From Nocardiopsis sp. YSL2 (GTDB lineage: Bacteria > Actinomycetota > Actinomycetes > Streptosporangiales > Streptosporangiaceae), in the NCBI RefSeq assembly GCF_030555055.1, contig NZ_JAMOAO010000001.1:1922001-1986000 (forward strand): a stretch of 64,000 nucleotides of DNA. The letters run 5' to 3'. Shown piece after piece: positions 17,412 to 24,537 of the stretch; the stretch's first letter is position 1, and each line of letters starts with the position of its first letter. The notes beneath the pieces were generated by a model that saw only the letters and a list, made by a program, of their open reading frames with translations, searched no databases and had not been told where the DNA came from. The translations under genes were made by a program, and so were the position numbers.

Positions 17412-17855
17412 TCAGCCGTCCCCGCCGGGGCCGAGCAGGGCGAGGACCTCGGACGCGGCCGACGCCGAGCGCAGCCGTTGGGCCCGGTCCGGATCGCTGA
17501 GCACGGTGGCCAGCGCGGACAGCACTCCGATGTGCTCGTCGCCGGACGCGGCGATGCCGACCGCCAGGTACGCGGTGTTCCCGTCCCAGTCGACCCCGTC
17601 GGGGAACTGGACGAGGGCCAGCGCGGTCTCCTTGATCAGGGCCCGTGAGGCGTCCGTGCCGTGCGGGATGGCCACGCCCTCGCCGAGGAACGTGCTGACC
17701 GACGCCTCGCGCTCGTGCATCGCGGACACGTACCCGGGTTCGACCGCGCCCAGTTCGACGAGCAGGGCGCCGCACTGGTCGATGGCGTCCTTCTTGTCGG
17801 CCGCGGTGCGGCCCAGCCGGACGGCGTCGGCGGTCAGCGCCAGGTTATTCGGCAA
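17412..17855 (-). CDS. PTS EIIA component, mannitol/fructose family
   Basis: 147-residue phosphocarrier. The phosphorylated His is His65 in GEGVAIPHGTDAS, at the usual position for mannitol EIIA. It receives phosphate from HPr and gives it to EIIB. The start is inferred as TTG 17855: it follows AAGGAGG and keeps the full domain, and it overlaps the end of the EIIB gene by 11 bp, implying translational coupling. No ATG or GTG upstream fits better. Confidence 0.88.
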   Translation of the reverse strand: MPNNLALTADAVRLGRTAADKKDAIDQCGALLVELGAVEPGYVSAMHEREASVSTFLGEGVAIPHGTDASRALIKETALALVQFPDGVDWDGNTAYLAVGIAASGDEHIGVLSALATVLSDPDRAQRLRSASAASEVLALLGPGGDG

Positions 17856-18153
17856 GGGTCTCGCCCTCCTTGATCGCCTGCTCCAGGCGGGCGAACGCCG
17901 GGTCCCCCATGAACATCTGGAAGCCGACGACGACCTTGTCCGGGAGGTTGCCGCGGGCGCGGTCCACGAGCCCGGCGTGGCACACGACCACGTCGGCGTC
18001 ACCGGGCACCCGGTCCACCTGGGCGTGTTCGACGGTCACCCCGTAGGGCTTGAGCTGCTTCTTCAGCTGGTTGGTGAGCAGGACGCTGCTGCCCATACCG
18101 GCGTCGCAGGCGACGACGACCTTCCTGACGTCGGATCCTTGGATGCTGGTCAT
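17845..18153 (-). CDS. PTS EIIB component, mannitol family
   Basis: 102 residues with the P-loop VVVACDAGMGSS; Cys16 is the phosphorylation site. Separate here, whereas many bacteria fuse B to C in MtlA. It overlaps the EIIC gene end by 4 bp (ATGA) and the EIIA start by 11 bp. Confidence 0.9.
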   Translation of the reverse strand: MTSIQGSDVRKVVVACDAGMGSSVLLTNQLKKQLKPYGVTVEHAQVDRVPGDADVVVCHAGLVDRARGNLPDKVVVGFQMFMGDPAFARLEQAIKEGETLAE

Positions 18154-19256
18154 GACGTGGTCTCCTTCGTGTTCTGTACGGCCGACTCCTTCTGGGCCCT
18201 CTCGGCCCGCCGCTCGGACCGGCCGAAGCCGAGCAGGAGCGAGGCCAGGGCGAAGGAGACGACGGTGGCGACCGCGACGCCCGCCAGGACGGCGACGTGG
18301 TCACCGCGCGGGGTCACCGCCATGAGCGCGATGATGCTGCCGGGCGAGGGAGTGGCGAGCAGGCCGGCGTCCAGGACCATGAAGGTGGCCAGGCCGGACA
18401 TGCCGCCGCCGATCGCGGCGAGGATGAGCTTGGGCTGGGCGAGGATGTACGGGAAGTAGATCTCGTGGATCCCGCCGAAGAAGTGGATGAGGATCGCGCC
18501 GGGCGCGGTGGCGCGGCTGATCTTCGGCCCGAAGAACATGCAGGCCAGGAGGATGCCGAGACCGGGGCCGGGGTTGGTCTCGATGAGGAACTCGATCGCC
18601 TTGCCCTCCTCGGCCACCCGGGCCACGCCCAGTGGGCCCAGGACGCCGTGGTTCAGGGCGTTGTTGAGGAAGAGCACCTTGGCCGGCTCGACGATGACCG
18701 ACACCAGCGGCAGCAGGCTCATGTCGACGAGGAACTGCACCCCCGCCCCGAGCCCGCGGGCGATGGCGGTGACCACGGGGGCCACGGCGTAGACGCCCGT
18801 CAGTGCGAGCAGCCCGCCCAGGATTCCCGCGCTGAAGTTGTTGACCAGCATCTCGAAGCCCGTGGGGATGCGGGGCTGGACCACCTGGTCGAACTTCTTC
18901 ATCAGGTAGGCGGCGAGCGGTCCCATGACCATGGCGCCGAGGAACATCGGCATGTCCGCGGCGACGATCACGCCCATCGCGGCGACCGCGCCGACCACAC
19001 CGCCACGCCGATCGTAGATCAGGTGGCCGCCGGTGTAGGCGATCAGGAGTGGGAGGAGGAAGGTGATCATCGGCCCGACGAGTTCGGCCAGGACGGCGTT
19101 GGGCGCCCAGCCCGTCTCGATGAACAAGGCCGTGACCAGGCCCCAGGCGATGAACGCTCCGATGTTGGGCATCACCATGCTCGACAGGAAACCGCCGAAG
19201 CGCTGGACGCCGGAGCGCACTGAGGCGAGCCGCTCGCTGGACTGTTGCTTGGTCAT
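18150..19256 (-). CDS. PTS EIIC permease, mannitol family
   Basis: Membrane component of 368 residues that carries and phosphorylates the sugar. Mannitol-EIIC features are clear: RFGGFLSSMVMPNIGAFIAW at the start, AYTGGHLIYDRRGG, and the substrate-loop GGIHEIYFPY. It ends in a short charged tail. First structural gene after the DeoR regulator (66 bp gap). Mannitol is the default substrate, but mannitol-family EIICs also take other polyols, and no mannitol-1-phosphate dehydrogenase of the usual long-chain type is present. Confidence 0.92.
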   Translation of the reverse strand: MTKQQSSERLASVRSGVQRFGGFLSSMVMPNIGAFIAWGLVTALFIETGWAPNAVLAELVGPMITFLLPLLIAYTGGHLIYDRRGGVVGAVAAMGVIVAADMPMFLGAMVMGPLAAYLMKKFDQVVQPRIPTGFEMLVNNFSAGILGGLLALTGVYAVAPVVTAIARGLGAGVQFLVDMSLLPLVSVIVEPAKVLFLNNALNHGVLGPLGVARVAEEGKAIEFLIETNPGPGLGILLACMFFGPKISRATAPGAILIHFFGGIHEIYFPYILAQPKLILAAIGGGMSGLATFMVLDAGLLATPSPGSIIALMAVTPRGDHVAVLAGVAVATVVSFALASLLLGFGRSERRAERAQKESAVQNTKETTS

Positions 19257-19322
19257 GGGGGAGACCTCCTTGGGAGGTGGGCAGGCGACATGCCGTGCCG
19301 TTCGGTGGTGACTGGTGGTCGG

Positions 19323-20084
19323 TCAGACCGTGAGGACAGCCGGGCCGGCGGACTCGAGTTCGTCCGCGAGGCCTGCGGCGAGGCCGGTGTCGGTGATGAT
19401 CTTGTCGAGCTGGTCCACTCCCGCGAAGCGCGCGAAGTGGTCGTTGCCGACCTTGGTGTGGTCGGCGAGGAGGAGCGCTCGACGTGAGGAGGCGAGCATC
19501 GCCCGTTTGACCTCGGCCTCGGCCGTGTCCGGCGTGGTGAGCCCGCGTTCGACGGAGACGCCGTTGGCGGCCATGAAGGCCACGTCCACGAAGGACTCCG
19601 ACAGTGAACGCAGGGCCCACGCGTCGACGGTGGCCTGGGTGCGGTTGCGCAGGCGGCCGCCGAGCAGCATGAGATTGATGTTGCTTCGTGTGGTGAGCGT
19701 GAGTGCGATGGACAGTGAGTTGGTGACCACGGTGAGCTCGCGGTCGGTCGGGAGCTGTTCGGCCAGGCGACCGGTGGTCGATCCCGCGTCGAGGAGGATG
19801 GCGCCCTCCTCGGGCAGCTCGGCCAGCGCGGCCTTGGCGATGCGCTCCTTCTCCTCGGTGAGCACGGAATCGCGCACGTTGAGCGCGGGTTCGAAGCCCA
19901 GTCGCTCGACGGGGATCGCGCCGCCGTGGACCCTGCGCAGGACTCCGTGGCGTTCGAGTGCCGTGAGGTCGCGCCGGATGGTCTCGTAGGTGACGTCGAA
20001 CTCCGAGGAGAGCCCCGTGACGTCGACCCGGCCGTCACGGCGGGCGCGTTCGAGGATCTCCTTCTGGCGTTCTTCCGCGTACAT
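19323..20084 (-). CDS. DeoR-family sugar-phosphate regulator
   Basis: 253 residues. N-terminal helix-turn-helix RQKEILERARRDGRVDVTGL through DVTYETIRRDL, then the DeoR sensor domain with LLDAGSTTGRLAEQL and FMAANGVSVERGLTTPD. DeoR proteins of this type respond to phosphorylated sugars such as fructose-1-phosphate. It heads the minus-strand PTS operon and is divergent from the kinase-HPr operon. Its likely sites are the GTG-TTT repeats described at 20093-20148 and near 20320-20370. Confidence 0.93.
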   Translation of the reverse strand: MYAEERQKEILERARRDGRVDVTGLSSEFDVTYETIRRDLTALERHGVLRRVHGGAIPVERLGFEPALNVRDSVLTEEKERIAKAALAELPEEGAILLDAGSTTGRLAEQLPTDRELTVVTNSLSIALTLTTRSNINLMLLGGRLRNRTQATVDAWALRSLSESFVDVAFMAANGVSVERGLTTPDTAEAEVKRAMLASSRRALLLADHTKVGNDHFARFAGVDQLDKIITDTGLAAGLADELESAGPAVLTV

Positions 20085-20092
20085 GTTGGATC

Positions 20093-20148
20093 ACCTGTGT
20101 TTCGGTGTGGTTTTCAGTGAGTTTAGACGTGTTGCCCAGGACACACAA
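20093..20148 (-). promoter_or_regulatory. deoR/PTS promoter with 10-bp-phased repeats
   Basis: On the minus strand TTGTGT (20143-20148) and TAAACT (20120-20125) are 17 bp apart, a good -35/-10 pair. On the plus strand the same segment reads GTGTTTCGGT, GTGGTTTTCA, GTGAGTTTAG in tandem, a 10-bp-phased repeat of the kind DeoR proteins bind, so autoregulation is likely. The rest of 20150-20310 is AC-rich without a gene. Confidence 0.6.
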
Positions 20149-20319
20149 GTGGCAACCCCATCCAATATCCCAGCAATACCCACATCGCACTCCCCCTCCG
20201 GCCGACCGACCCCACCGCTGTGCTTCACTATCCTCACCTGGGATGACACAAGGCGATACGCTCAGTGACCCCACCATGAACCCCCCACATCAGACCCTCG
20301 GCCCAGGAGTCCACGAGTG

Positions 20320-20347
20320 TTGACACACGCAACCAAACACACATAAT
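20320..20347 (+). promoter_or_regulatory. Promoter of the kinase-HPr operon
   Basis: Consensus TTGACA (20320-20325), 16-bp spacer, CATAAT (20342-20347), predicting a start near 20354, about 50 bp before the kinase. Reverse-strand GTGTGTTTGG and GTGTGAGTGT copies overlap and follow the -10, candidate DeoR sites. Confidence 0.75.
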
Positions 20348-20404
20348 CGAAGACACTCACACAGACTGATCGGGCCGCGCAGACACCATCGAAGAGAGCC
20401 ACCG

Positions 20405-21346
20405 ATGATCCTGACCCTCACGCCGAACCCGAGCGTGGACCACACCCTGGAGGTGGACGGCCTCGTGCGGGGCGAGGTCCTGCGGGTCCAGGCGACCCGC
20501 GCCCACCCCGGGGGCAAGGGCGTCAACGTGGCGCGCGCGCTCAGCGGCGCCAACGTGCCCACCCGCGCCGTGCTCCCCGTCGGCGGAGGGGGCGGCGCCG
20601 AGCTGACCGCCCTGCTCGGCGACCTGCCCCGCACCACCGTCCCCATCGAGGGCGAGACCCGCGCCAACGTCACCGTCGCCGAGGCCGACGGGACCACCAC
20701 CAAGCTGAACGCGCCGGGCCCCGTCCTGTCCCCCGCGGAGACCCGCACCCTCCTCGACACCGTGGAGGACGAGCTGACCAAGGGTCCGGACTGGCTCGTG
20801 GCCTGCGGCAGCCTTCCGGGGGGAACCCCCACCGACTTCTACGTCCGCGTCGCGCGGCTGGCCTCCCACTACGGTGTCCCGCTCGCCCTGGACGCCTCCG
20901 GTCCGCCGCTGGTCGAGGCCGCGCGGGCGGGCTCGGTGACCCTGCTCAAGCCCAACCACGAGGAGTTGGAGGAGCTCACCGCGCGCACGCTGTCCACCGT
21001 CGGGGACGTCGTGGCGGCGGCCAGGGAGGTGCTGTCCTGGGGCAACGAACAAGCCCTGGTGACATTGGGCGGCCACGGCGCGATACTCGTCGACGACACG
21101 TGCAGCTGGTGGGCACGCGGTCCGCTCGTCCGCGCGCGCAGCACGGTGGGGGCGGGCGACTGCGCGCTCGCCGGCTTCCTCAGCGAGGACGGCCCGCCGG
21201 ACAAGGGGCTGGCGCGTGCCGTGTCCTGGGGCGCGGCGGCGGTGTCCCTCCCCGGGACGACCGTTCCCACCCCCGACCACGTGGCCGCCCACGAGACCAC
21301 CGTGGTGGCCGAGCCCGACCCGCACCAGCGGATCGACACGCTCTGA
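20405..21346 (+). CDS. fruK: 1-phosphofructokinase-type PfkB kinase
   Basis: 313 residues; phosphorylates fructose-1-phosphate, or tagatose-6-phosphate in related enzymes. Seen: N-terminal LTPNPSVDHTLEVDG, the sugar-phosphate motif HPGGKGVNVARAL, and the catalytic GAGDCALAGFL (base Asp in GAGD). First gene after a strong divergent promoter, followed by HPr. With a mannitol-type EII beside it the true substrate is uncertain. Its last seven codons are duplicated in tandem across the stop. Confidence 0.9.
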   Translation: MILTLTPNPSVDHTLEVDGLVRGEVLRVQATRAHPGGKGVNVARALSGANVPTRAVLPVGGGGGAELTALLGDLPRTTVPIEGETRANVTVAEADGTTTKLNAPGPVLSPAETRTLLDTVEDELTKGPDWLVACGSLPGGTPTDFYVRVARLASHYGVPLALDASGPPLVEAARAGSVTLLKPNHEELEELTARTLSTVGDVVAAAREVLSWGNEQALVTLGGHGAILVDDTCSWWARGPLVRARSTVGAGDCALAGFLSEDGPPDKGLARAVSWGAAAVSLPGTTVPTPDHVAAHETTVVAEPDPHQRIDTL

Positions 21347-21366
21347 AGCGGATCGACACGTTCTGA
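21327..21366 (+). repeat. 20-bp tandem duplication across the fruK stop codon
   Basis: AGCGGATCGACACGCTCTGA (21327-21346) is followed at once by a copy with one change, C to T. The first copy contains the stop codon in use; the second repeats it in the spacer. Confidence 0.85.
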
Positions 21367-21397
21367 CCCCGCCCCCCAACCGAGAAGAGGGACCGAC

Positions 21398-21679
21398 ATG
21401 CCCACACAGCGCACCGTCACCATCGGCTCCAGGCTCGGGCTGCACGCCCGCCCCGCCACCCTGTTCGTCAAGGCCGTCAACGAGACCGGCCTGCCCGTCT
21501 TCATCGCCCGCCCGGACCAGGACCCGGTGGACGCGCGGAGCATGCTCGCCGTCATGGCGCTGGGCGCCAACCACGGCGAAACGGTCACGTTGACGTGCGA
21601 CCACACTGAGGAGAGCGCCGCCGACCAGGCGCTGGACGCGCTGGTGGAGCTGCTGTCCTCCGACATGGACGCCGCCTGA
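21398..21679 (+). CDS. ptsH: PTS phosphocarrier HPr
   Basis: 93 residues. His16 in LGLHARPATLFV is the site phosphorylated by enzyme I. Ser48 in ARSMLAVMALG occupies the regulatory serine position, though HPr kinase is generally absent from these bacteria. It passes phosphate to EIIA. Cotranscribed with the kinase (51-bp gap) and closed by the hairpin at 21722. Confidence 0.95.
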   Translation: MPTQRTVTIGSRLGLHARPATLFVKAVNETGLPVFIARPDQDPVDARSMLAVMALGANHGETVTLTCDHTEESAADQALDALVELLSSDMDAA

Positions 21680-21721
21680 CCCGGCCCGAGGGGCCCGCAC
21701 AGCCCTGAACCGCCCGCGGCC

Positions 21722-21747
21722 GGTGGGCGCGCCCGGTAGCGCCCACC
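21722..21747 (+). terminator. Hairpin after ptsH
   Basis: GGTGGGCGC (21722-21730) pairs perfectly with GCGCCCACC (21739-21747) around an 8-base loop, 43 bp after the HPr stop. Confidence 0.75.
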
Positions 21748-21887
21748 TCCGACCGCGCGCTTCCCCGTCCCTCCCCCGGAGCCTCCCTCCCGGGTCCCGG
21801 CTCCCGACTCTCTGCGCGGAGCGGCGCCCGCGCCCGCCCCGGCGGGCGGGCGGACGGGCCCGCCACGGGGGCGGCCGGTCCTTCCTC

Positions 21888-22643
21888 CTACTCCTTGACC
21901 CGGTGGACCTTGTGCTGGGCCGCCTGGGCGCGCGGGCGCACCACGAGAAGGTCGATGTTGACGTGCGGGGGCCGGGTGACCGCCCAGACGATGGTGTCGG
22001 CGACGTCCTCGGCGCTGAGCGGATCGGGCACTCCGTCGTAGACCGCCTCCGCCGCCTCGGCGTCACCGCGCAGCCGGTTGAGCGAGAACTCCTCGGTCTT
22101 GACCATCCCGGGAGCCACCTCCAGCACGCGCACGGGCTCGCCGCACAGTTCGAGCCGCAGGGTGGCGGCCAGGGTGTGCGCGCCGTGCTTGGCGGCCACG
22201 TAGCCGCCACCGCCCTCGTAGACCACGTGCCCGGCGACGGAGGAGACGACGAGCACCGTGCCGTCGCCGCTCTCGACGAGCTTCGGCAGCAGGGCCTGCG
22301 TCATGTGGAGCACGCCCAGGACGTTGACCTCGTACATCGCGCGCCAGTCGGCGGGGTCGCCCGTGGCGACGGTCTCCCGGCCGATCGCGCCGCCCGCGTT
22401 GTTGACCAGGACCGAACAGGAGGGCAGGGCCTCGGCGAAGGCGTCGACGGCCGACCGGTCGGTGACGTCGAGGACCTGGGCCCGGGCGCTGTGGCCGTCC
22501 TTGACGATCTCCTCGGCCAGGGCCTCGATCCGGTCGGCGCGGCGGGCGACGAGGACCACGTCGTAGCCCTCGGCCGCGAGCCCGCGCGCGGTGGCGGCCC
22601 CGATCCCGCTGCTGGCACCGGTCACGACGGCGGTCGCTGTCAT
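21888..22643 (-). CDS. Short-chain dehydrogenase/reductase
   Basis: 251 residues, classical SDR. Seen: cofactor motif TGASSGIGAA with arginines after the second strand (ARRADR), which favours NADP, then NNAGG, catalytic Ser in VSSVAGH and Tyr/Lys in YVAAKHGAH. Homology is to the YdfG-like serine/3-hydroxy acid dehydrogenase group. ATG 22643 follows GGAGG. It is divergent from the MFS operon at 23047; no functional link is visible. Confidence 0.9.
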   Translation of the reverse strand: MTATAVVTGASSGIGAATARGLAAEGYDVVLVARRADRIEALAEEIVKDGHSARAQVLDVTDRSAVDAFAEALPSCSVLVNNAGGAIGRETVATGDPADWRAMYEVNVLGVLHMTQALLPKLVESGDGTVLVVSSVAGHVVYEGGGGYVAAKHGAHTLAATLRLELCGEPVRVLEVAPGMVKTEEFSLNRLRGDAEAAEAVYDGVPDPLSAEDVADTIVWAVTRPPHVNIDLLVVRPRAQAAQHKVHRVKE

Positions 22644-22890
22644 CTCTGCTGTCCTCCCTGGAAGCGTCGTTGTCGCGCCGAGCGTATCCGGTGGCCGCGC
22701 GCGTAGCGGCGCCGGACCGGGGCACGGCGGTGCGCCCGAAGGGGTGGCGGCGCCCGCGCACGGAGGGCACCGGTCCGCGCGACCACCCGAGGGGGACCAC
22801 GCGCGGGGAACCGGGCGCGGAGGACCACGCGCATCGGGCAGGCGCACCGGGCGGGGGTGGGCTGTGGAGGGCCGGACCGTGGAGGGCCCG

Positions 22891-22934
22891 GGGACGGACC
22901 AGAGACGGATCGGGGACGGATCGGGGACGGATCG
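22891..22934. repeat. Four tandem 11-bp units in the spacer
   Basis: Units of GGGACGGATCG (22891-22934); the last two are identical and the first two carry changes. A nearby pair of GTGGAGGGCC lies 5 bp apart. It sits about 50 bp before the MFS promoter. The 403-bp spacer 22644-23046 has no gene. Confidence 0.75.
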
Positions 22935-22979
22935 GGAGGGCGGCGCGACGCCCCCGACACACCTCGCCACAAAGAAACG

Positions 22980-23031
22980 TTGCGTTCACTAAGGCGAGGA
23001 GCTAGCCTATTAGAGAACTCATCGTTCTCTA
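22980..23031 (+). promoter_or_regulatory. Promoter and TetR-type operator of the MFS operon
   Basis: TTGCGT (22980-22985), 17-bp spacer, TAGCCT (23003-23008). The palindrome TAGAGAAC-TCATC-GTTCTCTA (23011-23031) covers the predicted start site. A 21-bp palindrome over the start of an efflux gene whose operon ends in a TetR gene (27096) is a typical autoregulated arrangement. Confidence 0.75.
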
Positions 23032-23046
23032 CTTGAGGAGGTTCAC

Positions 23047-24537
23047 GTGACACAACGGACGACCTCCGTGGCGCTCGCCCTCCCGGGCCTGCTGCTGGCC
23101 ATGCTGCTGGCGGCCCTCGACCAGACCTCCATGGCCCCCGCTCTCCCCGAGATCGCGGGCGACCTCGGCGGGCTGGAGCAGATGCCCACGGTCGTGACCG
23201 CCTACCTGGTCGCCGCCACCGCCGTGATGCCCCTCGTGGGACGGCTCGGCGACCGCTACGGCCGCAAGCCCCTCATCCAGGCGGCCGTCCTGCTGTTCGT
23301 GGCCGGCGCGCTCATGGCCGCCACCGCCACCACGCTCCCGGGCTTCGTCACCGCCCGCGTCGTGCAGGGCCTGGGCGGCGGAGGCCTGATGATCGGGGCG
23401 CAGGCGATCGTCGGCGAGATCGTCAGCCCCCGCGAACGCGGCCGCTACCTGGGCCTGTTCGGCGCGGTCTACGTCATCGCGGCGGTGGGCGGCCCCCTGC
23501 TCGGCGGGGTCGTGGTCGACCACCTGTCCTGGCGGTGGATCTTCGCCGTCCACCCGCCGCTCGGCCTGGCCGCCCTGGTCGCGCTGAGCCTCACCCTCCG
23601 ACTGCCGCGCCCCGAGGGCCGCCCACCGGTCGACTACGCCGGGGCCGCCGCCCTCGCCGCGTCCGTCGTCGGCGTGGTCCTGACCGCCGACCGGCTCGCC
23701 CGCCCCGACGCCTACCCCTCGTGGGCCCTGCCCGCCCTGCTCGTCGGCACCGCCGCCGCGCTCGGGCTGTGGGCGGTGACCGCCGTGGTCGCCCGCGACC
23801 CCGTGCTGCCCCCGCGCCTGCTGCGCCGGCGCGCGTTCGCCCTACCGGTCGCGGTGAGCTTCCTCATCGGGTTCGGCCTGTTCGGCACCCTCACCTACGT
23901 CCCCGCGTACGCTCAGGTCAGCCTGGGCACCACCGCCACGCGGGCCGGCCTGCTGGTCACCGCGATGATGGCCGGCGCGCTCGTCAGCACGGTCGTGTCG
24001 GGCCGACTGATCACCCGCACCGGCCGCTACCGTCGATACCCGATCATCGGCACCGCCGTCGCGGCGGTCGGCCTGACGCTCCTGGGCGTGGTCGGCGCAC
24101 GCCTGGACACCGGCACACTGACCGCGCTGCTGGTGCTGGTGGGTCTGGGGATCGGACTGGTGATGCAGGTGGTCCTGATCGCCGCGCAGAACGCGGTCGA
24201 CCGCGCCGATCTGGGCGCCGCCACCTCCTCGGTCCTGTTCCTGCGCCAGGTCGGCGCGAGCGTGGGCGTGGCCGTCGTCGGCGCCCTCATCACCCGCTCC
24301 TTCGACGCGCGCGTCCCGGCGGACGTCGGCGACCCCCGCGCGCTGTCCCCCGAGGCCATCGCCGCGCTGCCCGAGTCCACACGCGGGCTCGTGGAGTCGG
24401 CCTTCGGATCCGCCGTCCCGTCCGCCCTGCTCGCGATGGCGCCCCTGCTGGGGCTGGCGTTCCTGCTCGCCCTCGCCTTCCCCGCGCTCCCCCTGCGCAC
24501 CACTGCCCACACGGAACTCGACAAGGAGTCTCGATGA
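23047..24537 (+). CDS. MFS drug exporter, DHA2/EmrB family
   Basis: 496 residues, 14 hydrophobic helices. Seen: first-helix LDQTSMAPALPEIAGDL, motif A GRLGDRYGRKPL, and motif C-like AAVGGPLLGG. GTG 23047 follows GAGGAGG at 5 bases. Its stop overlaps the ATG of the next gene (ATGA), so exporter and phosphotransferase-like enzyme are made together. Export of an antibiotic is likely by context. Confidence 0.93.
   Translation: MTQRTTSVALALPGLLLAMLLAALDQTSMAPALPEIAGDLGGLEQMPTVVTAYLVAATAVMPLVGRLGDRYGRKPLIQAAVLLFVAGALMAATATTLPGFVTARVVQGLGGGGLMIGAQAIVGEIVSPRERGRYLGLFGAVYVIAAVGGPLLGGVVVDHLSWRWIFAVHPPLGLAALVALSLTLRLPRPEGRPPVDYAGAAALAASVVGVVLTADRLARPDAYPSWALPALLVGTAAALGLWAVTAVVARDPVLPPRLLRRRAFALPVAVSFLIGFGLFGTLTYVPAYAQVSLGTTATRAGLLVTAMMAGALVSTVVSGRLITRTGRYRRYPIIGTAVAAVGLTLLGVVGARLDTGTLTALLVLVGLGIGLVMQVVLIAAQNAVDRADLGAATSSVLFLRQVGASVGVAVVGALITRSFDARVPADVGDPRALSPEAIAALPESTRGLVESAFGSAVPSALLAMAPLLGLAFLLALAFPALPLRTTAHTELDKESR

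Noticed and set aside
22644..23046. CRISPR array at the tandem repeats
   Set aside because: The units are 11 bp and contiguous, with no spacers.
23535..24533. Long N-terminal extension of the Rph-like gene
   Set aside because: That part is an Arg/Pro-rich shadow of the MFS gene; the true start is ATG 24534 where homology begins.
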